Part shown: positions 42,295-51,760 of the stretch, piece after piece
How the letters are laid out: each line of letters begins with the position of its first letter
How positions within the stretch are numbered: position 1 is the first letter of the stretch
Origin: CAZOZZ01 sp965262425
GTDB taxonomy: Bacteria; Acidobacteriota; Terriglobia; 20CM-2-55-15
Direction of reading: 5' to 3'
DNA length: 64,000 nt
Assembly (NCBI GenBank): GCA_965262425.1
Contig: OZ253536.1
Coordinates: 5,642,001 to 5,706,000, forward strand
The notes under the pieces: generated by a model
Told to the model about the DNA's origin: nothing
The model's database searches: none
Seen by the model: the letters and a program-made list of their open reading frames with translations, nothing else
Position numbers and translations under genes: made by a program

Positions 42295-42747
42295 ATGACA
42301 GTCATCGAAACAACCGTAGACCAAGGGGCATTGGAGGAATCGACGGCCGATTACGCACGAGACACCATCACGCTCAATTCCGAAGATCGTGGGAAGTTGC
42401 ACGGCCGCAGGCGGTCCGATGGCGGAGCCGAGTTTGGAATTTCCCTGTCAAGCGGAGGACCGTTGAAGGCCGGTGATTGTTTCGTTCTGGAGTCGGAAAA
42501 GGTCGTTGTCGCTGTCGTCGAAGCCGACGAACCGGTGTACGTGATACGACCGGCCGACACCTGGGAGTGGGCTTACTACGCCTACCAGATCGGGAACCGC
42601 CACCAGAAGGTGATGATCGCCGCCGAAGAATTGGTCTGTCTCGAAGACCCGGCAGTGAAGAGCCTTTTCGACCAGTTGGGTGTGAGCTACTTTACCGCCA
42701 CGCGCCCGTTTACGCCTGCCCTGGGAACGGTCGGACACTCACACTGA
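42295..42747 (+). CDS. ureE: Urease nickel metallochaperone UreE
   Basis: A 150-residue protein: N-terminal peptide-binding-like domain (LNSEDRGKLHGRRRSDGGAEFGISL) and a metal-binding domain with ADTWEWAYYAYQIGNRHQKV; His in GNRHQKV corresponds to the conserved interfacial nickel ligand. The C-terminal tail is a minimal GHSH rather than a long poly-His tail. It supplies nickel to the UreG complex. It starts 3 bp after ureC. Confidence 0.92.
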   Translation: MTVIETTVDQGALEESTADYARDTITLNSEDRGKLHGRRRSDGGAEFGISLSSGGPLKAGDCFVLESEKVVVAVVEADEPVYVIRPADTWEWAYYAYQIGNRHQKVMIAAEELVCLEDPAVKSLFDQLGVSYFTATRPFTPALGTVGHSH

Positions 42748-42764
42748 CGGAGCCACGGAGCCGC

Positions 42765-43454
42765 ATGAATCCCTACCAGCTACTACAAAGCCTCCAGATG
42801 ACTGACGGTTTTTTCCCAACTGGAGCGTTTTCCTTTTCCGATGGTCTGGAAACGACGGCTCAGGAAGGCTCGCTAACGGATGGTGCGGCGCTGGAAGATT
42901 GGCTGAAACACTACGTCCAATCGGTTTTTATTCCTTTAGATGGGCGGGCCTTGAGGTGGACGATCGAGAGCCACCGGAGGTCGGACTGGTCCCGGTTGGA
43001 AGAGCTGGACCAGGAACTGACGGCACTCCGTCCGGCGTCGGAGTCTCGCGCGGGTAGTGTTTCGTTGGGCAACAGGTTACTAAAGAATTGTGTGCAGCTT
43101 TATCCTGGGAGGGGCCTTGAGGACCTCGAGAACCGCGTCGCGGTCGGATCGATGCACGGAAACGTTGCGCTGGTTCATGGGGTCGTGTTCCAGACGTTGG
43201 GCTTTACGACCGAAGAAGCGTTGATTTGCTTCGCCTACTCCCGATTGTCAGCCACGGCGTCGGCGGCTCTGCGGTTGGCCCCACTCGGACAGCAGGAAGT
43301 CCAGGGTGTCCTGGGGAGGGTCCTCGATACCGTGCCCGCCGCCGTCGAAGCAATTCTCGAGGAAGAAGAGCGAGAGCTGATGTCTTTCGTGCCCCTGATG
43401 GACATCTACCAGATGGAACACCGGTATCTCTACAGCCGGATGTTCCGTTCCTGA
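42765..43454 (+). CDS. ureF: Urease accessory protein UreF
   Basis: A 229-residue all-helical protein from the ATG at 42765 (agccacggag upstream). Signatures: SLQMTDGFFPTGAFSFSDGLETTAQ, GNRLLKNC and the C-terminal PLMDIYQMEHRYLYSRMFRS. It bridges UreD and the UreG GTPase in the urease activation complex and gates GTP hydrolysis. Length is normal. It lies 18 bp before ureG. Confidence 0.93.
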   Translation: MNPYQLLQSLQMTDGFFPTGAFSFSDGLETTAQEGSLTDGAALEDWLKHYVQSVFIPLDGRALRWTIESHRRSDWSRLEELDQELTALRPASESRAGSVSLGNRLLKNCVQLYPGRGLEDLENRVAVGSMHGNVALVHGVVFQTLGFTTEEALICFAYSRLSATASAALRLAPLGQQEVQGVLGRVLDTVPAAVEAILEEEERELMSFVPLMDIYQMEHRYLYSRMFRS

Positions 43455-43472
43455 TAATGGAGTAAGAACGGT

Positions 43473-44111
43473 ATGCGAAAACCCATCCGGATCGGAATCG
43501 GCGGCCCCGTTGGATCAGGCAAGACCGCGCTGGTGGACCACCTGTGCAAAGCGATGCGGGACCGGTACAGGCTGGGTGTCGTCACCAACGACATCTTTAC
43601 CCGTGAGGACATGGAATTTCTCGTTCGAAGCCAGGCGCTCGAGCCCGATCGTGTCCTGGCGGTCGAGACTGGGGGTTGTCCGCATACCGCGATCCGTGAG
43701 GATGCGTCCCTGAACTTCGAGGCCATCGACAAGCTGGTCGCTCGTTTTCCAGATGTGGAGATCATCTTTCTCGAAAGCGGGGGGGACAATTTAGCCGCCA
43801 GCTTCAGCCCCGAGCTGGTCGACTCCTCCATATATGTGATCGACGTGTCCGGTGGCGACAAGATACCCAGGAAGGGGGGGCCCGGTATCACCCGCTCCGA
43901 GCTGTTGGTGATCAACAAAATCGACCTCGCACCGTACGTAGGCGCTGATCTGGGGATCATGGACCGTGATTCACGCCGGATGCGCGGAGAAAAACCCTTC
44001 CTGTTCACGAACCTGAAATTGGGCGAAGGGGTGGACGATGTCGTCGCCTGGATCCGAAGGGAACTCCTGTTCGAAGACATCGAATTGTCCGCGCCCGTGT
44101 CCGATGCCTGA
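43473..44111 (+). CDS. ureG: Urease accessory GTPase UreG
   Basis: A 212-residue SIMIBI GTPase. P-loop GPVGSGKT at residues 11-18, ETGGCPHTAIREDAS with the nickel-binding CPH, IIFLESGGDNLAASFSPEL (switch/Walker B) and LVINKIDLAPYVG (guanine NKxD). It couples GTP hydrolysis to nickel insertion into UreC. Its end overlaps the start of ureD by 8 bp. Confidence 0.96.
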   Translation: MRKPIRIGIGGPVGSGKTALVDHLCKAMRDRYRLGVVTNDIFTREDMEFLVRSQALEPDRVLAVETGGCPHTAIREDASLNFEAIDKLVARFPDVEIIFLESGGDNLAASFSPELVDSSIYVIDVSGGDKIPRKGGPGITRSELLVINKIDLAPYVGADLGIMDRDSRRMRGEKPFLFTNLKLGEGVDDVVAWIRRELLFEDIELSAPVSDA

Positions 44112-44967
44112 CCGGGCACTTTCAATGCCGACCGCCTTACACGATGTGGGTCGATCCGGCCGCCTGGAGATGTGCTTCAGACGGAAACGCAATCGGACGG
44201 TGCTGGATCATCTCTATTCGGAAACCCCGTTCAAGGTGACCCGGCTCCACCATTCCGATCGAAGCGACCTGGCTCATCTGATCCTGATGCACACGACAGC
44301 CGGCGTGTTTGGAGGCGACACGCTCAGTGTCGACATTCGTGTGGAGTCCGGTGCACGGATCATGATCACGTCCCAGTCGGCCACGAAAGTTCATCCAGGT
44401 GGCGACCGACCGGCGACCCAGGATCTGCGGATTCGGGTCGACGCCGGGGGCGAGCTGCACTACTACGCGGAGCCGTTTATTCCATTTGCCGGATCCCGCC
44501 TTCATCAGCGAACGCGCATCGAGCTGGAGTCTGATTCGCGTTTCTACGCTTGGGATGGATTGATGTCGGGACGCGTCGCCCGCCCCGAGAAGTGGTGTTT
44601 TGATCAACTGCGAATCGAAACAAGCGTCGACATCGATTCGACGCCCGCGTATCTGGACCGTTTCCTGATCCATCCAAAATCCCGTGTGCCGATCCATTCA
44701 CTCACGATGGGCCCGTTCGATTACCTGGGTACGTACTTTATCCACGACTCCCGTGTGGATGCCGCTTTGTGCGAGACTGTTCGCAACAACCTGACGGTGG
44801 GCTCGGACCAGACGAGGCGCGGTACGGACAATCCCTATCCGGGCTTACTGGTTGGCCGTGCCGTTTCCCGGGGAGGCACTCTTTTCAGAGAGATGAGAGC
44901 CCGTTTCGTCAAAGCAGTCTTCAAGGAGGTTCTGGGGCAGCCGTTCTTCGGTCTGAGAGGATTTTGA
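44104..44967 (+). CDS. ureD: Urease accessory protein UreD (UreH)
   Basis: A 287-residue protein; ATG at 44104 overlaps the ureG end, giving translational coupling. Signatures: FKVTRLHHSDRSDLAHLILMHTTAGVFGGDTLSVDIRVE, ITSQSATKVHPGG and LHYYAEPFIPFAGSRLHQRT, typical UreD. It is the scaffold that binds apo-urease. In most operons ureD is first; here it is last, after ureG. Confidence 0.93.
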   Translation: MPDRALSMPTALHDVGRSGRLEMCFRRKRNRTVLDHLYSETPFKVTRLHHSDRSDLAHLILMHTTAGVFGGDTLSVDIRVESGARIMITSQSATKVHPGGDRPATQDLRIRVDAGGELHYYAEPFIPFAGSRLHQRTRIELESDSRFYAWDGLMSGRVARPEKWCFDQLRIETSVDIDSTPAYLDRFLIHPKSRVPIHSLTMGPFDYLGTYFIHDSRVDAALCETVRNNLTVGSDQTRRGTDNPYPGLLVGRAVSRGGTLFREMRARFVKAVFKEVLGQPFFGLRGF

Positions 44968-44968
44968 T

Positions 44969-46522
44969 ATGCGTCTTCCTTCGACGAAAGGGGCCACCGT
45001 GCTGGCTGTCCTGTTCATGATGCCCACGTCTCCATCCGGCCGGGCTCAGAACGAGACGTTCACGCTCGCCGAAGCCACGATTGCCGACATCCACGCGGCT
45101 ATGAAGCGAGGCGACCTGACGGCGGCTCGACTCGTTCGAATGTATCTGGCGCGAATCGAAGCCTACGACCAGACGGGCCCGAGCCTGAACACCGTCATCA
45201 TGGTCAATCCGGACGCCGTCGCGAGAGCCGAAGAGCTGGACGTTCGATTCGAGCAATCCGGACTAACCGGCCCGCTTCACGGCATTCCGATTTTACTCAA
45301 AGACAACGTGAACACCGGGGACATGCCCACCACCGGCGGCTCGCTGAGTCTGGAAGGGTCGATCCCTCCAGACGATGCTTTCATCACAAAACGTTTGAGG
45401 GAAGCCGGGGCCATCGTCCTGGCAAAGGTCAACCTTCACGAGTTTGCGACGAGCGGTGTGACGCGCAGCTCGCTACTCGGCCAAACGCTGAACCCGTATG
45501 ACCTCACTCGTACACCGGGCGGTTCGAGTGGTGGAACCGGAGCCGGCGTGGCCGCGAACTTCGGGGTGATGGGAATCGGAACCGACACGGTGAATTCGAT
45601 TCGCTCCCCTGCATCCGCTAATAGCCTGGTCGGCATTCGCCCGACTATCGGCCTTGTGAGTCGGGCCGGAATCATACCTGTTTCCTCCACGCAGGATACG
45701 GCCGGTCCGATCGCGCGGACGGTGGAAGACGCTGCGAAGATGTTGGACGCGATTGCCGGATACGATCCCAACGATCCCGTAACGGCCCGCGGCGTCGGGA
45801 ACACGGTACGCTACGCCGGGTTTCTGGACTCCGAAGGGTTGAGAGGCGCGAGGGTCGGCGTTCTTGAGAGTTTCTTTGGCACAGGCCCCGAACACCAGGA
45901 AGTGAACGCGACGGTCCGGCGGGCGATTGAAATGATGGAGGAGCGGGGTGCGATCGCCGTTTCGATTGGCGACTCGATCGATCCCGATGCTCTGGTTCGA
46001 GAGCTTTCGGTCCATGCGCATGAGTACGAGAAACTGTTGAACGGATACCTCGCTACACTCGGTCCCGAAGCGCCCGTGGGATCGCTCGAAGAAATAGTAC
46101 GATCCGGGCGTCATGACCCGAGCATCGCCGACTTCCTCCAGAGCGCGTTGACCTCGACCGATGACATCGCCGGTTACCACCAACGGTTAGCCGGCAGAAC
46201 CCGGCTCGAGGACAAGGTTCTGGGCATGATGGCCGAGCACCGCCTCGATGCTCTGGTCTTCCCCCACCAACGGCGCCTCGTCGCTTCAATCGGTGACGAC
46301 CAGATGGAACGCAACGGAATCCTCGGTGCCGCGACCGGCTTTCCCTCCATCACGCTGCCTGCCGGTTTTTCCAGGCCCGCCGGTTCCGCTCCGATCGGTG
46401 TGCCGATAGGAATCGAGTTCCTTGGCCGACCCTGGGCCGAATCCACGCTCGTGAAGTTGGCGTATGCTTTCGAGCAGGCTACGCGGTATCGCAGGCCCCC
46501 GGTCAGTGTTCCGCCACGTTAG
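44969..46522 (+). CDS. Exported amidase-signature family hydrolase
   Basis: A 517-residue protein beginning 2 bp after ureD, so probably in the urease operon. Residues 1-26 look like a signal peptide (GATVLAVLFMMP...GRAQ). The amidase-signature triad is present: Lys in GIPILLKDNVNT, Ser in TPGGSSGGTGAGVAANFG and the nucleophile Ser in GTDTVNSIRSPAS (the common form is GTDTGGSIR; VN occurs in a known subset). It would release ammonia from an amide outside the cytoplasm, feeding the same nitrogen pool as urease (inference). Its TAG stop is the first base triplet of a dispersed repeat. Confidence 0.88.
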   Translation: MRLPSTKGATVLAVLFMMPTSPSGRAQNETFTLAEATIADIHAAMKRGDLTAARLVRMYLARIEAYDQTGPSLNTVIMVNPDAVARAEELDVRFEQSGLTGPLHGIPILLKDNVNTGDMPTTGGSLSLEGSIPPDDAFITKRLREAGAIVLAKVNLHEFATSGVTRSSLLGQTLNPYDLTRTPGGSSGGTGAGVAANFGVMGIGTDTVNSIRSPASANSLVGIRPTIGLVSRAGIIPVSSTQDTAGPIARTVEDAAKMLDAIAGYDPNDPVTARGVGNTVRYAGFLDSEGLRGARVGVLESFFGTGPEHQEVNATVRRAIEMMEERGAIAVSIGDSIDPDALVRELSVHAHEYEKLLNGYLATLGPEAPVGSLEEIVRSGRHDPSIADFLQSALTSTDDIAGYHQRLAGRTRLEDKVLGMMAEHRLDALVFPHQRRLVASIGDDQMERNGILGAATGFPSITLPAGFSRPAGSAPIGVPIGIEFLGRPWAESTLVKLAYAFEQATRYRRPPVSVPPR

Positions 46523-46588
46523 GGCCCGCTCAAAAATAGCTTCGCAAAATTGGCGCCCAGATTTATGGCGTGAAGATGGGATGCCCTA
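46520..46588. repeat. Stop-codon-associated repeat, short form, between convergent genes
   Basis: TAGGGCCCGCTCAA starts at the amidase stop codon, and on the other strand TAGGGCATCCCATCTTC starts at the Rieske gene stop codon. The 69-bp piece is a deletion derivative of the 6189-6430 element: it keeps one end, the gcgcccagattt block and the gaagatgggatgcc block. It exactly fills the space between two convergent genes. Confidence 0.65.
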
Positions 46589-48175
46589 TGAGTCGAAATC
46601 CCTGGCGACCAGGGCGATGGCCTGACGCGCCAGTCGTCGCACATGCTTGGTCTTGATTGGAGAATGGAGGAATCGATTCAAGCTCATCAGAAGCACTTCG
46701 CGGCAGGAATTCGACGCGAAGTTCAGTTCTCCTTCGACGGCCGTACTGGTCTTGAGCAGGTGTGAGGAGAAGATGGGGTCGCGCAGGCCGTGGTCGAGGA
46801 GAGTCTGATGCACTTCGTTGAAGAAATCAGCGGGCTGTTCCACTCGCCAGGGGTCCGAGGAGGTCTGCTTGTCGATGAACCTGAAATTCCGTCCCAGAAA
46901 GCAGGCCATCTGTACGAGCGCCGATCGCCACAAACGCGGATACTTCGTACACATGACGCGGACCGCGTTGGAAAACGTGATGGCGTGAGTGAAGTCCAGC
47001 CAGCTGATGTTCTGGCCGACCGGACGGTCATGGGCTGTTCCGTAGCTCGTGTCGAAGTGCAGCATGTTGCGGGCGTTTGCTTCAAGCAGTCTGTCGTACA
47101 CATCTCCGACATCGTGAGTGGCGAGGCTTCCCGCCAGCCACTCGAGTGCCTTCCTGGTCGTTGCCGGGAAAGGGACGTCCAACTGACGGGTCGAGTCACT
47201 CCGGGCTTCCGGTTCCGGCAGACTCTCCACCGCTGGCCGGTAGCCCTTGAACTCGGGTATCAGGTCTTCGCGGGTCGTGTAGATGAGGTGGCGCGTCAAC
47301 GGCAATAATACCGGTGCTTCGACCTGTGGACCCAGCGCGTCGATCAATTGCCCGGCCTTGGCTACATAGATAAGGCTGTGCCCGAAGTCGTTATAGTGGG
47401 CCAGGGCCGCCTCTGCGAATGCTTCCTCCATGTCGATCCAGTGGTTTCCGTCCGCCAGCCCCCGGCCCACCATCGCCTCGGCGCGCTCTTGCTGCTCCGC
47501 CTCGATCAAGGCTCCGAATGAGGTGGGCTCGAATCTCTCTCCAGAGGCCTCGGCATACCCGTACACGGGTCGTCGAAGGCTATCCCAGGCCAGGTGGTCG
47601 ACGGCCTCGGCAATACACACGACTCGAGGTTCGAGCTCATCGGAGAATCGATCCGCCAGCGCGAGCCAGTCGCTTGTTGCCGCAAAGGCGTGTGTGGTAC
47701 CGAATTCCAGGCGATCGTGTGACCAGCCTAATGCCTGTCCGACGGCCTCCTTCGTGTCGAGGTCGTGGTAGTGCAGCCGCGTAATTTCCCGACAGATGCG
47801 ACCGAAGTCGCGCTGCTCGAAAGCGGTTTCGAGACCCCGAAAGATCCGACGCCGGGTTTCCTCCGGTGGCGGTTCGGTGACGTCGATCCAGGCGTGTCCA
47901 TCCTTCAGTCGTGTCGGGTAGCTTCGGACGTGGTCGCCTCCCAGAACACACTCGCCGTCTTCGAGTCGAAATTTCCAATTGTGCCAGTTGCATGTGAGGA
48001 CACAGTCCGAACTGACGTCCCCGACCGCCAGCGGATAGCCTTCGTGTGGGCAACGGTTGTCGATGGCGTAGAGGCTGTCGCCTGTCTTGAACAGGGCAAT
48101 CTGGCGGGGCGGATGGTTAAAAACGATCGGCTTGTCTTCGAGTTCCTCGATGGAAGCGGCTTTGATCCAAGTCAT
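46586..48175 (-). CDS. Rieske [2Fe-2S] protein with a long helical C-terminal domain
   Basis: A 529-residue protein from the ATG at 48175 (gagaggagcc upstream). Residues about 1-105 are a Rieske domain: CPHEGYPLAVG and CNWHNWKF give the Cys-His/Cys-His cluster ligands. The rest is mostly helical with conserved-looking HYNDFGHSLIYVAKA, LTRHLIYTTREDLIPEFKGYRP, MLHFDTSYGTAHDRPVG and ITFSNAVRVM. I cannot assign this part with certainty; it faintly recalls questin-oxidase-like proteins. It is not a ring-hydroxylating dioxygenase alpha subunit, since no D/H-x-x-x-H iron motif of that type was found. Probably an oxidoreductase in which the cluster feeds electrons to the C-terminal domain (inference). 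Confidence 0.7.
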   Translation of the reverse strand: MTWIKAASIEELEDKPIVFNHPPRQIALFKTGDSLYAIDNRCPHEGYPLAVGDVSSDCVLTCNWHNWKFRLEDGECVLGGDHVRSYPTRLKDGHAWIDVTEPPPEETRRRIFRGLETAFEQRDFGRICREITRLHYHDLDTKEAVGQALGWSHDRLEFGTTHAFAATSDWLALADRFSDELEPRVVCIAEAVDHLAWDSLRRPVYGYAEASGERFEPTSFGALIEAEQQERAEAMVGRGLADGNHWIDMEEAFAEAALAHYNDFGHSLIYVAKAGQLIDALGPQVEAPVLLPLTRHLIYTTREDLIPEFKGYRPAVESLPEPEARSDSTRQLDVPFPATTRKALEWLAGSLATHDVGDVYDRLLEANARNMLHFDTSYGTAHDRPVGQNISWLDFTHAITFSNAVRVMCTKYPRLWRSALVQMACFLGRNFRFIDKQTSSDPWRVEQPADFFNEVHQTLLDHGLRDPIFSSHLLKTSTAVEGELNFASNSCREVLLMSLNRFLHSPIKTKHVRRLARQAIALVARDFDS

Positions 48176-48335
48176 GGCTCCTCTCACCTTTGTAAAGTGA
48201 TTCGTTTCGAAATGACCGAAGGCACCCCTACCTGAGGTTGTGATGTCTGAAGCCGGGGTGGCCGGCTCAAAGCTTCTTCCGTGTAAACGAAGTCTCCGAA
48301 TTCGGATGCGTCGTAGTTCGAAGCGTTGCCCGCTA

Positions 48336-49486
48336 GTGTAGTCCGTCACAGTTAATGTAACTTATTCAGCTTTCCTACGTCTGAGTATATATGAGGAGAG
48401 CACCGACGATTAAATTGGACATTCCTGTGCGGAAGGAACTGGAGCGACTGAGCCGAAGCCGCAGTGTGGCGGTCCGGTTGGCGGAACGATCTCGAATTGT
48501 CTTGCTGGCCGCCGGGGGTCTGGACAATCAGGAGATCGCTGCCAAGTTGGACATCACTCGTCAAAAGGCCGGACGTTGGCGCGATCGTTTCGTTGAAGAT
48601 GGCCTCGGGGGAATCGAAAAGGACGCTTCCCGCAGTGGACGGATTCCCTCGATCGGCCGCCGGAAGCGGGCCCGGATCGTGAAGAAGACGGTTGAAGGGA
48701 AGCCTCCGAACGCCACGCACTGGAGCCGGTCCTTGATGGCCAGGGCAACCGGCGTCAGCGAGTCCACGGTAGGGAGAATCTGGCGGGCTCATGGCTTGAA
48801 GCCTCATCTGGCACGCACCTTCAAACTTTCCAACGACAAACAATTTGTCGAGAAGTTGGAGGATGTGGTCGGTTTGTATCTGAACCCTCCGGAAAACGCC
48901 ATTGTTTTGTCCTGCGATGAGAAGAGCCAGATGCAGGCCCTGGACCGCACGCAACCCGGGTTACCTCTGAAGAAGGGGCGGTGCGGCACCCTCACCCACG
49001 ACTACAAACGCAACGGGACGACCACGATGTTCGCCGCGCTCAATACGCTGGACGGCTCGATTATCGGGACCTGTATGCCGAAGCATCGTCATCAGGAATG
49101 GATCCGGTTTCTCAATCAGATCAAACGTTCCGTGCCGAAAGACAAACAGATCCATATCATTTGCGACAACTACGCCACGCACAAACATCAGAAAGTCGTC
49201 AACTGGTTGAAGCGCAACACGCGCTTTCATGTGCACTTCACACCGACCAGTGCATCCTGGCTGAACATGGTCGAACGCTTCTTCCGGGATCTTTCCGAAC
49301 AACGGCTTCGGCGCGGGGTTTTCCATTCGGTTCCTGAGCTAATCCAGGCCGTGGAGGAATATGTCGGGGGTCACAATCAGAACCCGAAGCCCTTCATTTG
49401 GACCGCAACGGCTTCCGATATTCTTGAAAAAGTTCAACGTGCCCGAAAGAAGCTCGATAAGTTACAGTCTGTTTGACGGGGACCAC
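48336..49486 (+). mobile_element. IS630-family insertion sequence, copy 2
   Basis: 1151 bp, the same as copy 1, flanked by TA (48334-48335 and 49487-49488). Its right tip has been followed by an IS1380 insertion using CTAG (49486-49489) as target. Near identity to copy 1 shows recent transposition. Confidence 0.92.
48391..49476 (+). CDS. IS630-family transposase, copy 2
   Basis: A 361-residue transposase identical in protein sequence to 795-1880, with the same D-D-E motifs (VLSCDEKSQ, HIICDNYATHKH, SWLNMVERFFRDL). Complete and presumably functional. Confidence 0.95.
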   Translation: MRRAPTIKLDIPVRKELERLSRSRSVAVRLAERSRIVLLAAGGLDNQEIAAKLDITRQKAGRWRDRFVEDGLGGIEKDASRSGRIPSIGRRKRARIVKKTVEGKPPNATHWSRSLMARATGVSESTVGRIWRAHGLKPHLARTFKLSNDKQFVEKLEDVVGLYLNPPENAIVLSCDEKSQMQALDRTQPGLPLKKGRCGTLTHDYKRNGTTTMFAALNTLDGSIIGTCMPKHRHQEWIRFLNQIKRSVPKDKQIHIICDNYATHKHQKVVNWLKRNTRFHVHFTPTSASWLNMVERFFRDLSEQRLRRGVFHSVPELIQAVEEYVGGHNQNPKPFIWTATASDILEKVQRARKKLDKLQSV

Positions 49487-49489
49487 TAG

Positions 49490-51239
49490 CCCGCATTTCT
49501 CAAGAGATTTGAAATAAATCGAAACGAGTAAGAAGGGAAAGGACCGAAAAAGGCCGCCCTGTCTGGCATAGAAGGTTTTGACTAGAAACTTTCAAGCCAA
49601 GACGGAGGCGGCCTTTGTCATGACAGAGTGTAAAACAGAAACGATTCAATATCACGCATTAGGTACACGGGAAGTCCGGGGGCAATTCGACGGGGGAGAC
49701 ATCAGCACGGACGCGGGCGGTTTGCTGCTACGAGAAACGGAAAAACGGACCGGGATCCTGAAACAGTTTGCCGAATGTTTCCGGGATTATCGGGACCCGC
49801 GATTTGTGGAACACGGGATCGAACAACTGGTGTCGCAACGGGTGTACGGATTGTGTTTGGGCTATGAAGATCTGAACGACCACGATCAACTCCGATCGGA
49901 TCCGGTGCTGGCGGTGATGGTGGGTGAGACCGATCCGAAGGGCCGGACACGGAAACAAGCTCGAGATCGAGGTAAGGCCCTGGCGGGCAAGAGCACGTTG
50001 AACCGACTGGAACTGTCGACCGAGGGTGCGGCAAAGCACCCGACCAAGAAGATCGGCCGGGACGAAGCGGCGATAGATCGGCTGATGGTGGACGTGTTCC
50101 TCCAGGCCCATCGGCGGGCACCGCGGCAGATCATTCTGGATCTGGATGCGACCGACGATCTGATACACGGGAATCAGGAGGGTCGCTTCTTTCACGGCTA
50201 CTACAGGCACCATTGTTATCTGCCGCTTTATATTTTCTGTGGGGAGTTCGTGTTGTGTTCCCGGCTACGACGCTCCGACATCGATGGTGCGGACGGATCG
50301 GTAGAGGAACTGGAACGGATCGTGGGACAGATTCGGCAGAAGTGGCCCAGAGTCCAGATCGTGATTCGGGGGGACTCGGGTTTCTGCCGCGATGAGATCC
50401 TGACCTGGTGCGAGGCCCAACACCGTGTCGATTACGTGATCGGACTGGCGAAGAACAATCGGCTGCTAGCCGCGATTGAAACTCCGATGGCGACGGCAAA
50501 AAAGCGGTTCGACAGGACCGGAAAGCCGGCGCGCGTCTTTAAGACGTTTCTGTATCAGACCCGAGACAGCTGGACTCGTGAGCGACGCATCATTGGTAAG
50601 GCCGAACATCTGGCCAAGGGCGCCAATCCCCGGTTTATCGTTACCTCGTTACCGAAAGGACGAACATCCCCAAGGCACATCTATGAACAGACCTACTGTG
50701 CACGGGGAGACATGGAAAACCGGATCAAAGAGCAACAACTCGGATTGTTCGCCGATCGGACCAGCACGGCCACCATGCGCGCCAATCAACTCCGACTCTA
50801 CCTTTCATCGGTGGCGTACATGCTGATGCAGGCCTTGCGACGGCTCGGCTTGCAGGGTACCGAATTCGCGCGGGCGCAGTGCACCACGATTCGCCTGAAG
50901 CTGCTCAAGATCGCAGCCCAGATCCATGTCACGGTGCGTCGAGTCTGGATTCGGATGGCTGGAGGCTACCCCTACGCTACGGCGTTCGCTCAGATTTACG
51001 CGAACCTTCAACAAATCCCTCTGCGCTGTTAATCACTTCTTCTCAGACATCCCAACCTTCCCGTCTTTGGTCGGGATAGCTGTCTCTGTAATCCGATTTC
51101 ACCTCACCATTCCCTGCAACACCCGTCATCCAGGCCCACTTTCTCAGCTCAGTCGGCATCTTTGCTCCCGCCAACCAGCTTCCGACGCCTTTTCCTTCTC
51201 CTAAATGCAGTCTTGGGCACCATTCATGAGAAATGCGGG
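49490..51239 (+). mobile_element. IS1380-family insertion sequence, copy 2
   Basis: 1750 bp with terminal CCCGCATTTCTCA repeats and a 4-bp duplication CTAG (49486-49489 and 51240-51243). It is inserted exactly at the right junction of IS630 copy 2. It is diverged from copy 1 by several percent. Confidence 0.88.
49620..51032 (+). CDS. IS1380-family transposase, copy 2
   Basis: A 470-residue protein from the ATG at 49620 (484 from TTG at 49578). The same motifs as copy 1: STDAGGLLLRETEKRTG, LDLDATDDLIHG, VIRGDSGFCRDEIL, YCARGDMENRIKEQQLGL. In the second-Asp motif Ala is replaced by Gly (IRGDSGF), a tolerated position. Uninterrupted. Substitutions relative to copy 1 are spread along the protein. 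Confidence 0.93.
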   Translation: MTECKTETIQYHALGTREVRGQFDGGDISTDAGGLLLRETEKRTGILKQFAECFRDYRDPRFVEHGIEQLVSQRVYGLCLGYEDLNDHDQLRSDPVLAVMVGETDPKGRTRKQARDRGKALAGKSTLNRLELSTEGAAKHPTKKIGRDEAAIDRLMVDVFLQAHRRAPRQIILDLDATDDLIHGNQEGRFFHGYYRHHCYLPLYIFCGEFVLCSRLRRSDIDGADGSVEELERIVGQIRQKWPRVQIVIRGDSGFCRDEILTWCEAQHRVDYVIGLAKNNRLLAAIETPMATAKKRFDRTGKPARVFKTFLYQTRDSWTRERRIIGKAEHLAKGANPRFIVTSLPKGRTSPRHIYEQTYCARGDMENRIKEQQLGLFADRTSTATMRANQLRLYLSSVAYMLMQALRRLGLQGTEFARAQCTTIRLKLLKIAAQIHVTVRRVWIRMAGGYPYATAFAQIYANLQQIPLRC

Positions 51240-51517
51240 CTAGCGTAGGTCAAATTCAACAAATCTTCGCGGGTTCAAACTCGACTGCTGCCTTATCGTT
51301 TTGTACGTTCAAACGGACTACAGAAATCTCGCCTAATAGTAGGGCCGAAGTAACTTGAGGCCAATGACGTTGTCACATGTTCGTAAAATCCGGTACCCGT
51401 AGAAGTGGACCGTCGACAACAGCGAAATGTCGACCGCGATCCACGTGCGGTTCTCCGGCGGCTGGAGGGGTCTTGTCAGCGAAACGGAAGGGCGTCATGG
51501 CACCGGCACGGGTTCGT

Positions 51518-51760
51518 TCAGTTCTTGTACCTCCCGACAACGGGCCGACCGGGATAGGCTCCTGAAACAGTCTGGCTATCCTTCACCACGAACGTACCGT
51601 TTACCAGAACCTGATGCACTCCTTCCGAGAACGACAGGTCCTGCTCGAACGTCGCGGTGTCGATGATCGTGTCAGGATCGAACACGGTAATGCACCTAGC
51701 ACCAATGGTCGCGGACTCGTAGGGACCGAGACGTGTACCTGCCGGGAGGGCCATGAGTTC
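51518..51760 (-). pseudogene. C-terminal remnant of an N-acyl-D-amino-acid deacylase-like amidohydrolase
   Basis: About 78 codons read ARCITVFDPDTIIDTATFEQ, GVHQVLVNGTFVVKDSQTV and GAYPGRPVVGRYKN, the very conserved end of D-aminoacylase/dihydroorotase-type amidohydrolases. The metal-binding and catalytic parts are absent upstream, where frames are broken. So this is a dead fragment, probably truncated by the mobile elements on either side. Around it, 51244-51517 and 51761-52062 show no gene. Confidence 0.65.

Noticed and set aside
740..49486. Composite transposon bounded by IS630 copies
   Set aside because: Each copy has its own TA flanks and different surroundings; there is no sign that the 47-kb segment moved as a unit.
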